The notes beneath the pieces were generated by a model. That model saw only the letters and a list, made by a program, of their open reading frames with translations, was not told where the DNA came from and did no database searches. A stretch of DNA of 31,840 nucleotides from an uncultured Bacilli bacterium (GTDB taxonomy: Bacteria > Bacillota_I > Bacilli_A > RF39 > UBA660). The position numbers and the translations under genes were made by a program. The stretch lies in the NCBI GenBank assembly GCA_947632275.1, contig CANROR010000005.1, forward strand, positions 1 to 31,840, read 5' to 3'. Each line of letters begins with the position of its first letter. Positions within the stretch are counted from its first letter, which is position 1. This document shows, in pieces, positions 1-7,566 of the stretch.

Positions 1-407
1 AAACTAGGCATACAATCAATTAAAACATAATCATAATTGTTCTTAATATCCTTTAAACAGTTTCTTAAAGTATTTTCCCGATTCATAGCATTAATTAAAC
101 CCATTTCCATAGCTGATAGATCTAAATTAGATGGTATTAAATCAACATTTTCTTGGTGATGCATTATTACATCATTAGCTTTTATAGGATCATCATTCAT
201 TGCATTATACATTAAATCGGTTATGGTTTGTATATTATCATGATTATAATAGCCCATACAGGTTGTTAAATCTCCTTGAGGATCTGCATCAACAAGTAAA
301 ACTTTTTTCCCTGCTTGTGCAAGTGCTACACCTAAGTTAAATGTCGTGGTAGTTTTTCCAACACCACCTTTTTGATTCGCTATTGCAATTACTTTGCAAT
401 TAGTCAT
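1..407 (-). CDS. ParA-family partition ATPase, N-terminal part (runs off left edge)
   Basis: About 135 N-terminal residues are visible; the rest lies outside the window. The protein opens with the deviant Walker A motif of ParA/MinD ATPases (QKGGVGKTTT, about residues 11-20), followed by the A' motif LVDADPQGD and the Walker B start YVLIDCMPS. Such ATPases segregate DNA together with a ParB-type partner; no parB is visible here. A strong Shine-Dalgarno (GGAGG) precedes the ATG at 407. From memory, the wording around DPQGDLTTCMG, VDLIPSNLDLSAIEM and LIDCMPS resembles ParA proteins of Firmicutes plasmids and conjugative elements more than chromosomal Soj, which has DPQGNATSG and IDCPPS. Family assignment is secure; whether it acts on parS of this chromosome is open. 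Confidence 0.9.
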   Translation of the reverse strand, partial: MTNCKVIAIANQKGGVGKTTTTFNLGVALAQAGKKVLLVDADPQGDLTTCMGYYNHDNIQTITDLMYNAMNDDPIKANDVIMHHQENVDLIPSNLDLSAMEMGLINAMNRENTLRNCLKDIKNNYDYVLIDCMPS

Positions 408-462
408 TTCCGCCTCCTTTCTTTTTGCCAAATTACATTTGAAATAACTTGGCTATGTACAT

Positions 463-493
463 AAAAAAAAAGAACAAAATTAATTTTTGCTCT
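463..493 (-). terminator. Intrinsic terminator upstream of parA
   Basis: Read on the minus strand, the arms AGAGCAAAA and TTTTGTTCT form a 9-bp stem with one G-U pair and a short loop, followed by eight T. It would end transcription coming from the yabG remnant and insulate parA. Confidence 0.7.
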
Positions 494-611
494 TGGTTTA
501 TTTAAACTTAAATAAGTTACTTAAAGTGCATCAGTCACCAAATTGTTATGAAAAACTTGCCTATTTTTTTTAATTTTTTATCAATTTTATTTAATTTAAT
601 TATTCAAAATT

Positions 612-947
612 TTAATTTAAAATGTTTATTTTTTGCCATATATACCGATAAAACTTTACTTTCTTTTTTAGGTTACATAAGAATGCGTCCGTATCAATAT
701 GCAAGACTTTGGGTGGTAAATAAAAAAAATCACCCCGTTCTAAAGTAATTGAATCTAAATCAACATCAAATTCTTGTTCTTTATTTTCTTCAGAATAAGG
801 ATTTAAATCTTCCATTGGACTGTCGGCATAAAGTCTTTCTTCTACTCCTTTTAAATAAAAGGTCCCGTTTTTAATATTTATAACTTTAAAAACCATATCA
901 TTATCATGACTTATTCGGGTTACTAAATCACCCTTTTTAATATCCAT
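612..947 (-). pseudogene. yabG: Truncated YabG-like protein (sporulation protease, N-terminal part only)
   Basis: The 111-aa frame matches the start of YabG, the sporulation cysteine protease that processes spore coat proteins (peptidase family U57). Matching pieces are KGDLVTRISHDND (about 5-17), the YADSPMEDL segment (about 39-47) and KVLHIDTDAF (about 79-88), equivalent to B. subtilis GDMVARKSYQMD, LIADSDFSDL and KVLHLDGDEA. YabG is normally about 290 residues. Here similarity stops right after VLHIDTD, the tail is low-complexity, and under 210 bp separate this frame from parA, so the whole catalytic region is missing. Position supports identity: B. subtilis has yabG directly after rsmA/ksgA, and here only a cotH-like gene intervenes. 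The ATG at 947 has a GGTGAG ribosome site. It is most likely a decaying gene; a retained short N-terminal domain protein is the alternative. Confidence 0.7.
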
Positions 948-1015
948 GTTTGTCTCACCATTAAAGTATATGCGAAAACTTACCCAAAATATGTTATATT
1001 ATAAATGGTGAAACT

Positions 1016-2377
1016 ATGAAAAAAATTTTTTGTTTACTCCTTTTCTTTTGTTATGTAACCATAGTAAAAGCCGAAGAATTACCCAAACTTTATTTAGAAG
1101 GGAATATTTCCAACATGACTACGAAAAAAGATGAACGTCAAATTTCTTTTAAATATGTTGATAACAGTAATAAATATACTGGTTATGCCAATATTAAAAT
1201 TCAAGGAACATCGAGTATTGCTTATGCGAAAAAAAATTACACCATTAAGTTATACGAAGATAAAAATTTAAGTCAAAAATTAAAACTTGATTTAGGTTGG
1301 GGTGAACAAAATAAATATTGTTTAAAAGCCAACTGGATTGATAAAACTCATGCGCGGAATATCGTGGCCGCGCGAATCGCTAGTAATATTCAAGCTAAAT
1401 ACAATTTATTTAATGATACGCCTAATCATGGTTTAATTGATGGCTATCCCATTGAAATATATAGTAATAATAAATTCTTGGGTTTATATACTTTAAATAT
1501 ACCTAAAGATGCTTGGATGTTTAATATGGATGAAGATAATCCCAATCATTTAGTTTTCGTGGGTGATGCCTGGACTAGCAGTGTCTTTTTTCAAGGCCTT
1601 GCTTCCTGGGATGGTTCTTGGGAATTAGAAGTGGGAAAAGCAAATGACGAAACATTAGCCAAATTAAATCGTTTAATTGCTTTTGTTAAAGATAGTAGCG
1701 ATGAAGAATTTAAAGAAAATATTAACGACTATTTAAATTTAAATGCGTTAATAAATTATTATGTTATTAGCCAGTATTTTTATTTACCAGATAACATGGG
1801 TAAAAATATGCTTCTCGTTACTTATGATGGCCAAGTTTGGTATCCATCTTTATACGATCTTGATACTTCATTTGGAACTAGTTTTAATGGCCAAGAACTT
1901 TATAATTATTATAATTTAGTTTTAAATGGTCTTAATCATAATTTGTTTCAAAAATTAATTAATAATTTTGGCCAAGAAATTGCTGATCGGTACTTTACTT
2001 TACAAAAAGAATTTTTAAATGTTGATTATATTATGCAAGAATTTAATAACTTCGAAAATAAAATACCTACGGAAACATTTGCTAAAGAACAAGAACGTTG
2101 GCACAATATTCCCGGTTATGATTTAGACCAAGTTAAAGAATTTATGCAACTTCGAACACCAGAGATTGATAAATATATGACTAGTCTATATCCAAACGGA
2201 GAAAAACCAGAAGAAATTGTTGATACTCTAGCGCCTAAAGAAAAAGAAGAAACTAAAAATAAAACGACTGCAAAAGAAAATAAAAATGATAATAATAAAT
2301 TACTAATTAGTCTAACCTCTCTTAGCTTTTTATTAGGTTTATTTATTGTTGCGATTAGAAAAAGGAAGCAATTTTAA
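1016..2377 (+). CDS. CotH-family protein kinase, secreted and membrane-anchored
   Basis: CotH proteins are atypical kinases; B. subtilis CotH phosphorylates spore coat proteins, and other members are surface proteins. Visible in order: a signal peptide (about 1-19, hydrophobic core then VKA-E); the CotH N-terminal segment with KIQGTSS and KKNYTIKLYE (about 60-80); WIDKTHARN (about 108-116); GLYTLNIPKD (about 159-168); YDLDTSFG (about 280-287), the family's metal-binding DxD-type motif; then a lysine/glutamate linker and a C-terminal membrane helix (about 428-445) ending in RKRKQF. This predicts an extracellular domain tethered to the membrane. No LPXTG sorting motif is present. The gene opposes its neighbours and replication, and its TAA overlaps the rsmA TAA tail to tail. 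Substrate unknown. Confidence 0.85.
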   Translation: MKKIFCLLLFFCYVTIVKAEELPKLYLEGNISNMTTKKDERQISFKYVDNSNKYTGYANIKIQGTSSIAYAKKNYTIKLYEDKNLSQKLKLDLGWGEQNKYCLKANWIDKTHARNIVAARIASNIQAKYNLFNDTPNHGLIDGYPIEIYSNNKFLGLYTLNIPKDAWMFNMDEDNPNHLVFVGDAWTSSVFFQGLASWDGSWELEVGKANDETLAKLNRLIAFVKDSSDEEFKENINDYLNLNALINYYVISQYFYLPDNMGKNMLLVTYDGQVWYPSLYDLDTSFGTSFNGQELYNYYNLVLNGLNHNLFQKLINNFGQEIADRYFTLQKEFLNVDYIMQEFNNFENKIPTETFAKEQERWHNIPGYDLDQVKEFMQLRTPEIDKYMTSLYPNGEKPEEIVDTLAPKEKEETKNKTTAKENKNDNNKLLISLTSLSFLLGLFIVAIRKRKQF

Positions 2378-3159
2378 ATTTCTTCCTTTTTTAAATTTTT
2401 AAATATTTCGATAAGTATATTTTCGGGCAATTCTTCGGCCCGAACATTTTCAGTATAATTATTTACCATTAATATTGCATTTATTTTAGGCCAATCATAA
2501 GCTTGTAAATTATTTTTTAAGGTTTTTCGTTTTTGCTTAAAACAAGTTTTTAAAAATTGTTGATATTCTTCAATATCTAAATTTATTTTATTTTTTCTGG
2601 GGCTTAATTTTAAAACCATACTTTCAACTTTGGGCACCGGCCAAAAGGCTTTACGAGAAACATCACATACTTTTTCGATATCATAAAAATATTTTAAATA
2701 AAGGGTAAAATAACCATAATCTTTTGAATTAGGTTGCGCCATAAAACGTAAGCCTACTTCTTTTTGGACCATAATGATTAAAGATTCAAGCACTAAATTA
2801 CTAGCAATTATTTTTTCTAAAATAGGCGTTGTAATATAATAAGGTAAATTACCGACAATATATAATTTATTATAGGTTATAGCCCTTAAATATTTATTTA
2901 AATCGGCTTTTAATATATCTTCATAAATAATATGAGCTTTATCATTTTCATAAGTTGTTAAAATAGGTTTTAAATCTTGATCGATTTCGAAAGCTAAATA
3001 ATTAGTATCTTTGGAAGTTAAATGTTTAGTTAAAGCCCCGCGGCCAGGACCAATTTCTAAAATTAAGTCATTAGAAAAAGCTGGGATTTCCTTAGCTATT
3101 TTTTGGATAATATTATCATCGATTAAAAAGTTTTGGCCTAAGCTCTTCTTAGCTTTCAT
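2374..3159 (-). CDS. rsmA: 16S rRNA dimethyladenosine transferase (KsgA/RsmA)
   Basis: Dimethylates two adjacent adenines in the 3' terminal helix of 16S rRNA during small-subunit assembly, using S-adenosylmethionine. Visible motifs: KKSLGQNFL at the N-terminus; the SAM-binding LEIGPGRGALT (about 35-45); and the catalytic NLPYYITTP (about 104-112), the NxPY-type motif of adenine methylases. Total length of 261 residues is normal. The ATG at 3159 is chosen over the upstream GTG at 3171 because it fits the family N-terminus; both lie inside the end of the 3D-domain gene, so translation is probably coupled. In B. subtilis rnmV sits between yabE and ksgA; it is absent here. Confidence 0.96.
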   Translation of the reverse strand: MKAKKSLGQNFLIDDNIIQKIAKEIPAFSNDLILEIGPGRGALTKHLTSKDTNYLAFEIDQDLKPILTTYENDKAHIIYEDILKADLNKYLRAITYNKLYIVGNLPYYITTPILEKIIASNLVLESLIIMVQKEVGLRFMAQPNSKDYGYFTLYLKYFYDIEKVCDVSRKAFWPVPKVESMVLKLSPRKNKINLDIEEYQQFLKTCFKQKRKTLKNNLQAYDWPKINAILMVNNYTENVRAEELPENILIEIFKNLKKEEI

Positions 3160-3688
3160 TACCCCAACCACTTCTTAAAACATCATACGTAATTGAACTT
3201 CGACCAATATATTTTAAAGCATATTCTTCGGATGGTACTAATAAATCTAAAGCATTGCCCCCGACACCGCGGTCTAAAACAATGGCAAACGTTTCATTTT
3301 CCGAAACGCGATTACTTTTAAAACGAACAATCGAACCACATGGTAAATTCTTCGATGAAGCCACAATGCGAACTACCCCATAATCTTTATCCGGATAAGT
3401 TACGGTTCCATCTTTAATATTATAACTTGGTTTGCAACCTAAGGTACCTCCACATAAAGGACAATTAAAAGCATAACCTGTAAGATCACCCGTGAAAGTA
3501 TCTTTAGCTGCTAACTTATCTGATTTATTTATTTCCACAACCTTTAAAGCCATGGTTGTTAGATTAATAGTATTATTAACACTTTCATTTTCAATTTTAG
3601 TTTCATAAATATTATGACTAGTATTAGCCACTAAAACGATTAAAATAATCAATACTAATTTAACACTATAATTGATTAATTTTTTCAT
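3149..3688 (-). CDS. 3D (Asp-Asp-Asp) domain protein, YabE/RpfB C-terminal-like, secreted
   Basis: The 3D domain is the presumed catalytic core of MltA-like lytic transglycosylases and of the Rpf2/YabE/YocH cell-wall proteins. The protein has an N-terminal membrane segment or uncleaved signal (about 8-23), a linker, and a compact 3D domain: TGYAFNCPLCGGTLGC (about 70-85), YGVVRIVASS, LPCGSIVRF, then VLDRGVGGNALDLLVPSEEYA (about 137-157) carrying the catalytic-type Asp residues. B. subtilis YabE is 437 residues with extra G5 and DUF348 domains; this 179-aa version keeps only the 3D domain. Extra cysteines in the first motif are unusual. It sits in the yabE position between tatD and rsmA. It has its own promoter (TTGACT/TATAAT) and an AAGGAGG ribosome site before the ATG at 3688. 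Cell-wall hydrolysis is inferred. Confidence 0.85.
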   Translation of the reverse strand: MKKLINYSVKLVLIILIVLVANTSHNIYETKIENESVNNTINLTTMALKVVEINKSDKLAAKDTFTGDLTGYAFNCPLCGGTLGCKPSYNIKDGTVTYPDKDYGVVRIVASSKNLPCGSIVRFKSNRVSENETFAIVLDRGVGGNALDLLVPSEEYALKYIGRSSITYDVLRSGWGNES

Positions 3689-3714
3689 TGTTTCCTCCTT
3701 AATGGAACAATTAA

Positions 3715-3743
3715 ATTATAGCAAAAATATTTGTTAAAGTCAA
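3715..3743 (-). promoter_or_regulatory. Sigma-A-type promoter of the 3D-domain gene and rsmA
   Basis: On the minus strand, TTGACT (3743-3738), a 17-nt spacer ending in TGC, then TATAAT (3720-3715): near-consensus, with an extended -10 (TGn). It lies 27 nt upstream of the ATG at 3688, just after the tatD terminator, so the 3D-rsmA pair is its own transcription unit. Confidence 0.85.
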
Positions 3744-3792
3744 AAAAATGAGAGCAATTGGTTATAATTGGAATTTCCCAAATATTCGGAAG

Positions 3793-3818
3793 AAAAAAGA
3801 GCAATTTTTTTGCTCTTT
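3793..3818 (-). terminator. Intrinsic terminator of the metG-tatD operon
   Basis: Minus strand: AAAGAGCAA, a five-A loop, TTGCTCTTT, then a run of T. It lies a few bases after the tatD stop and separates this unit from the 3D-domain gene. Confidence 0.85.
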
Positions 3819-3823
3819 AATCA

Positions 3824-4573
3824 TTACATTTTGAAAAGTTTAGCAATATTTTGATTCGTAATTTTTGCCAGTTCTTCTAAGGAGATGCCTTTAAGATTGG
3901 CTACGAATTCAGCAATATTTTTAATGTACTTTGGTTCATTTTTTTCGCCGCGATAAGGATGGGGCATTAAATAAGGAGAATCCGTTTCTAAAATAATATT
4001 TTCTAAAGGAATTTCTTTATAAACATCTTTGATATTAGAATTTTTAAACGTAATTACCCCATTTACACCTAATAAATACCCCATTTTAATATAGATTTTC
4101 GCTACTTCTAAACTGCCTGAAAATGAATGAATAACACCTTTTAATTGATATTTTTTTAAAATATCAATGGTATCTTGCGTCGCTTCTCGGGAGTGGATTA
4201 CTACTGGCATATGATATTTTTCTGCCAAAGCTAATTGATATTCAAAAAGCTTTTTTTGTTCTTCTTTCGAAGTTTTTTCATAGTGGTAATCAAGACCAAT
4301 TTCGCCAATAGCAACGACTTTAGCCTTAGTTAAATTTTGTTCAACAAAATCTAAATCGGCTTGCGTATATTCATGAACATTCTCGGGATGAATACCAATT
4401 GCCCCATACATATAATCATTTTCCCTAATTAATTTTAAAACTTCAGTGTTTGATTTTTGATCACAACCATTGTTTATAACTTTCGTAATGCCATTAGCAA
4501 AGGCATTATTTTTTATTCTTTCTAAATCGTCATAATATTCGGAATATAAATGACAATGCGTATCGACAAACAT
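3824..4573 (-). CDS. tatD: TatD-family metal-dependent hydrolase (DNase)
   Basis: TatD enzymes are metal-dependent 3'-5' DNases of the amidohydrolase superfamily. All ligand motifs are seen: DTHCHL (about 4-9), GEIGLDYHYE (about 91-100), VVIHSREA (about 124-131), GVIHSFSG (about 145-152) and the closing ETDSPYLMP (about 197-205). Length (249 aa) is normal for YabD/TatD. The gene follows metG by 7 bp, as in B. subtilis metS-yabD; its ribosome site (GTAGGT) overlaps the metG TAG stop. It is probably co-transcribed with metG under the T-box. Confidence 0.95.
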   Translation of the reverse strand: MFVDTHCHLYSEYYDDLERIKNNAFANGITKVINNGCDQKSNTEVLKLIRENDYMYGAIGIHPENVHEYTQADLDFVEQNLTKAKVVAIGEIGLDYHYEKTSKEEQKKLFEYQLALAEKYHMPVVIHSREATQDTIDILKKYQLKGVIHSFSGSLEVAKIYIKMGYLLGVNGVITFKNSNIKDVYKEIPLENIILETDSPYLMPHPYRGEKNEPKYIKNIAEFVANLKGISLEELAKITNQNIAKLFKM

Positions 4574-4580
4574 AATTTAC

Positions 4581-6119
4581 CTACTTAATATCAATTCGAT
4601 CAAATAAATGAATAGCTTCGCCTAAAGTTTCGCCCACTTTTAGACCATGGCCAAATTCTTTTGTTGATGCTAAATCTTTATTTTCCGTATTTAATTGGGT
4701 AAATATTTTTTCGGCAGTGTCGGGCATAAAGGCTTGTAAGTAGACGGCACATATCCGAATACTTTCTAAAAGGACATGGAGAACTGTTCCCAATCTTTCA
4801 TTATTTTGACTATCTTTAGCCAAAACCCAAGGGGTTGTATCATCAATATATTTATTGCATTTTCTTAAAATATTAAAGATTTCTTCAATGGCATCACCAA
4901 CTTTTAGTTCATCCATTTTTTGCGATACCACTTTTCCTAAATTCTCAACACTGGCTATTAAAGCGTTATCTAAATCATTAAGTTGTCCTAAATTTTGAAT
5001 AATGCCATCGAAATATTTATAATTCATGCTAATGGTCCGATTAACTAAATTACCTAAAATATTAACTAAATCACTATTAATTTTATCAATTAATAATTCG
5101 TGGGAAAAGATGCCATCGGATGCAAAAGGTATTTCATGAAGAAAATAATACCTTACGGCATCAACGCCAAACTCAGTTACTAAATCGTCGGCGTAAACTA
5201 TATTGCCTTTGGATTTACTCATTTTACCATCATTCATAATAAGCCAAGGGTGACCAAATACTTTATGCGGAAGTGGTAAATCCAAACTCATTAAAAAGCA
5301 AGGCCAATAAATCGTATGAAATCGAATAATGTCTTTACCAACTAAATGAAGATCGGCCGGCCATTTATAACTAAATTCTTCGGTTTTATTATCAACATCA
5401 TAACCAATGTTGGTAATGTAATTAGTTAAAGCGTCTAGCCAAACATAAACTACATGTTTAGGATCAAAATCCACGGGTATGCCCCAACTAAATGAGGTTC
5501 TAGAAACACATAAATCTTGTAAGCCCGGTTTTAAAAAGTTATTAATCATTTCATTTTTCCGCGATGCAGGTTCAATAAAATCCGGATGACTTTCTAAATA
5601 TTCTTCTAATCTTTTTTGATATTTTGATAATTTAAAAAAATAAGCTTCTTCACACTTTTCTTGAACTTCGCGGCCACAATCCGGACATTTGCCATCGACT
5701 AGTTGCGATTCGGTCCAAAATGATTCACAAGGTGTACAATAAAGACCTTTATATTCATCTTTATAAATATCTCCTTTATCATACATATATTTAAAAATAT
5801 GTTGGACAACTTCTTCATGATGTTTATCAGTCGTGCGCACAAATTTATCGTAACTAGTATTCATTATATCCCAAATATTTTTAATTTCGCTAGCAACATT
5901 ATCAACATAAGCTTGAGGTGTAATGCTAGCTTCTTTAGCTTTAAGCTCAATTTTTTCGCCATGTTCATCGGTTCCGGTTTGCAGATACACATCATAACCT
6001 TCTAACCTTTTAAAACGCGCAATAGCATCGGCTAAAACAATTTCATAAGTATTACCAATATGGGGTTTACCCGAAGTATAAGCAATCGCCGTACTAATAT
6101 AATATTTTTTATCTTTCAT
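4581..6119 (-). CDS. metG: Methionyl-tRNA synthetase
   Basis: Charges tRNA-Met for initiation and elongation. The class I signatures are present: PHIGN (HIGH-type, about 19-23) and KMSKS (about 301-305). Between them is a zinc knuckle with two CxxC pairs (CTPC near 125 and CPDC about 17 residues later), then the alpha-helical anticodon-binding domain with the WLDALTNY and DDTTPW stretches. At 512 residues it lacks the C-terminal EMAP/Trbp111-like tRNA-binding domain that makes B. subtilis MetS about 660 residues. The ATG at 6119 is chosen over a GTG at 6128 because AGGTG sits six bases before it. It overlaps the end of the HAD gene by 11 bp, so translation is coupled and expression should respond to the T-box upstream of that gene. 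Confidence 0.96.
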   Translation of the reverse strand: MKDKKYYISTAIAYTSGKPHIGNTYEIVLADAIARFKRLEGYDVYLQTGTDEHGEKIELKAKEASITPQAYVDNVASEIKNIWDIMNTSYDKFVRTTDKHHEEVVQHIFKYMYDKGDIYKDEYKGLYCTPCESFWTESQLVDGKCPDCGREVQEKCEEAYFFKLSKYQKRLEEYLESHPDFIEPASRKNEMINNFLKPGLQDLCVSRTSFSWGIPVDFDPKHVVYVWLDALTNYITNIGYDVDNKTEEFSYKWPADLHLVGKDIIRFHTIYWPCFLMSLDLPLPHKVFGHPWLIMNDGKMSKSKGNIVYADDLVTEFGVDAVRYYFLHEIPFASDGIFSHELLIDKINSDLVNILGNLVNRTISMNYKYFDGIIQNLGQLNDLDNALIASVENLGKVVSQKMDELKVGDAIEEIFNILRKCNKYIDDTTPWVLAKDSQNNERLGTVLHVLLESIRICAVYLQAFMPDTAEKIFTQLNTENKDLASTKEFGHGLKVGETLGEAIHLFDRIDIK

Positions 6120-6750
6120 CAATTTCACCTTTCTTTAACACTCTTTTTATTTCATAAATATTTTTAATTGTTGGGACCTCGTACATTCGATCATCCTTAC
6201 TAATTAGAATTCCTTTCATTCCTAAATCTAACGCCCCTTTAATATCTATTTCGTAAGAATCGCCAACCATGAGACATTCTGTAGGATAATAATTACCCGC
6301 GGCTAATAAATAACTATTAGGGTTTGGTTTGATATATTCATCGCCGCCAATTACTTCGTTAAAAAAATGCGCAATGCCCGCGGTTTTTAACCGAGCAAAT
6401 TGACTACACCGAAACCAATTAGTTAAAACTGCTAGTTCATAATCAAAAGATAATTCTTCTAATAATTGGTTTAATCTTGGTTCTTTCGGACTAACATAAC
6501 CTAAATATTGTAAATACTTTTCAAAAAATTCTTTGGGAGCTTGAATATGATAAACATTATAAAAATGTTGTTGAAAATCATCTAAATTAAAATTAGCATA
6601 TATTTTTTCATAAGTACTAGCAAATTCACTTTGCCGATGATAATCTAAATTAATTTTAAATTCTGCTAAAACTTTTTTAAAAGCCACCAAATACTCGGGT
6701 TGCCAATTAATTAATGTGCCATCTAAATCAAAAATTACTTTCTTTATCAT
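6109..6750 (-). CDS. HAD-family hydrolase (phosphatase-like)
   Basis: A haloacid dehalogenase superfamily phosphohydrolase. The four motifs are seen: DLDGT (about 8-12, nucleophile Asp), VLTNW (about 108-112, motif II Thr), the KPNPNSY lysine (about 141) and VGDSYEIDIKGA (about 161-172, motif IV acids). A helical cap lies between motifs I and II, as in the phosphoglycolate phosphatase/YjjG-like subgroup. Substrate cannot be told from sequence. It is the first gene after the T-box leader, with a GGAGG ribosome site before the ATG at 6750, and it overlaps metG. Its position under methionine tRNA control is notable and may only reflect insertion into the leader-metG unit. Confidence 0.9.
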   Translation of the reverse strand: MIKKVIFDLDGTLINWQPEYLVAFKKVLAEFKINLDYHRQSEFASTYEKIYANFNLDDFQQHFYNVYHIQAPKEFFEKYLQYLGYVSPKEPRLNQLLEELSFDYELAVLTNWFRCSQFARLKTAGIAHFFNEVIGGDEYIKPNPNSYLLAAGNYYPTECLMVGDSYEIDIKGALDLGMKGILISKDDRMYEVPTIKNIYEIKRVLKKGEIDER

Positions 6751-6763
6751 AAACCAACCTCCA

Positions 6764-6963
6764 AAAGAAAAAAGCCATCAACTAAGGACGGGATTTACCC
6801 GCGGTACCACCTTAATTCATGACTTATCATGCTCTTTCAATCTTAACGCGACTTCACGATTTAACTCCCAAATTCATACTCCTTAGATTCCTTTATTTCT
6901 CTTCCACCAATTAAGAAACTCTCTCTAAAATTTCTCTAAGTACCCATTTGTTCTTCGTTAATT
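6764..6963 (-). promoter_or_regulatory. T-box riboswitch leader (probable Met specifier)
   Basis: On the minus strand the 14-nt T-box AAGGTGGTACCGCG lies at 6813-6800. It forms a classical antiterminator: AAGG, bulge TGGTACC, CGGG, loop TAAAT, CCCG, TCCTT. Upstream are a stem-I apical GGTGGAA-type element (about 6902-6908) and, on the 3' side of stem I, an ATG at 6877-6875 followed by A. This is a reasonable specifier for uncharged tRNA-Met and matches metG downstream. A U-tract lies at 6773-6768. A 14-position stem with one mismatch can form between GTCATGAATTAAGG (6823-6810) and CCTTAGTTGATGGC (6787-6774) just before it, the likely terminator. Leader start is estimated from the promoter. 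The T-box call is firm; the specifier is probable. Confidence 0.92.
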
Positions 6964-6969
6964 ACCAAT

Positions 6970-6998
6970 ATTTTAGCAAAAAAAAATTGATATTTCAA
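6970..6998 (-). promoter_or_regulatory. Promoter of the T-box/HAD/metG operon
   Basis: Minus strand: TTGAAA (6998-6993), 17-nt spacer ending in TGC, TAAAAT (6975-6970), giving an extended -10 promoter. Its -35 element lies within the terminator of the preceding spoVT-like gene. The stretch TTTGCTAAAATATTGG is identical to that in the SRP RNA promoter. Confidence 0.8.
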
Positions 6999-7008
6999 CA
7001 AATATCAA
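6978..7008 (-). terminator. Intrinsic terminator of the spoVT-like gene, overlapping its stop codon
   Basis: Minus strand: TTGATATTT, loop GTTG, AAATATCAA, then nine T. The TGA stop (6997-6995) spans the loop and the 3' arm, so the last codons form the 5' arm. This ends the long operon that starts near dnaX or tadA. Confidence 0.85.
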
Positions 7009-7510
7009 CTTTGTCGGCTAGAATTTTGGCCATAAATTTAATTAAAATTTTATAATCTTCTTTTCTGGGCGTTTTAAAAATAACTAAACCCAAAGAATCC
7101 ATAGAAGAAATAATGGGAACAATGCTAAAATAACCTTCAATTTTTTCATTTTCAAAATTTAAACTTTCACTATTTTCACTAAAATAGTTCTCGCGTTCAT
7201 CAATTAAATTAATTAATTTGCTATTTATATTTTTATTAACAATGGTTGATTCAATATTCGAACACACTACTTTTTCACGATCTGTCAAATAAATTTCGGC
7301 ATCAATTAAGGAAGATAATAAATTAATAAGCTTCTTACCTATTTCTAAAAAAGAATGAATTTGATAATGTTTTTTTAAACAGATAGCATCATCATCAATA
7401 AATATTTCTAAATTTTCGCCATCGCGAATACTTAAATTTCTTCTTATTTCTTTAGGGATAACAATGCGCCCTAATTCATCTATTTTTCTTGTTACACCGG
7501 TCGTTTTCAA
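6995..7510 (-). CDS. SpoVT-like transcriptional regulator (AbrB domain plus GAF-like domain)
   Basis: SpoVT is a forespore regulator acting with sigma-G in B. subtilis. The N-terminal swapped-hairpin AbrB/SpoVT domain is clear: TGVTRKIDELGRIVIPKEIRRNL (about 4-26), then IRDGENLEIFID. The remaining ~120 residues resemble the small GAF-like ligand domain of SpoVT in size and hydrophobic pattern but are diverged. Length of 171 fits SpoVT (178). A TTG at 7510 is chosen as start: it gives MKTTGVTRKID, matching MKATGIVRRID of SpoVT, and GGAGTGA lies five bases upstream; the in-frame GTG at 7519 has no room for a ribosome site. Directly downstream of mfd, as in B. subtilis. Whether it still serves sporulation is unknown. 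Confidence 0.87.
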   Translation of the reverse strand: MKTTGVTRKIDELGRIVIPKEIRRNLSIRDGENLEIFIDDDAICLKKHYQIHSFLEIGKKLINLLSSLIDAEIYLTDREKVVCSNIESTIVNKNINSKLINLIDERENYFSENSESLNFENEKIEGYFSIVPIISSMDSLGLVIFKTPRKEDYKILIKFMAKILADKVDIC

Positions 7511-7566
7511 ATACTTCACTCCAATTCATTTCACCATTTAGTTTGGAGGATTCTTTAAAATTTATA

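Noticed and set aside
548..748. Small plus-strand frame of 66 aa at the left
   Set aside because: It overlaps the yabG remnant and its low-complexity downstream region; Phe/Leu-rich from A/T runs, no ribosome site.
3755..3766. CAATTGGTTATA upstream of the 3D gene, identical to two thirds of the XRE operator
   Set aside because: The left half of the palindrome is missing and it lies outside the -35/-10 region; likely chance in AT-rich DNA.
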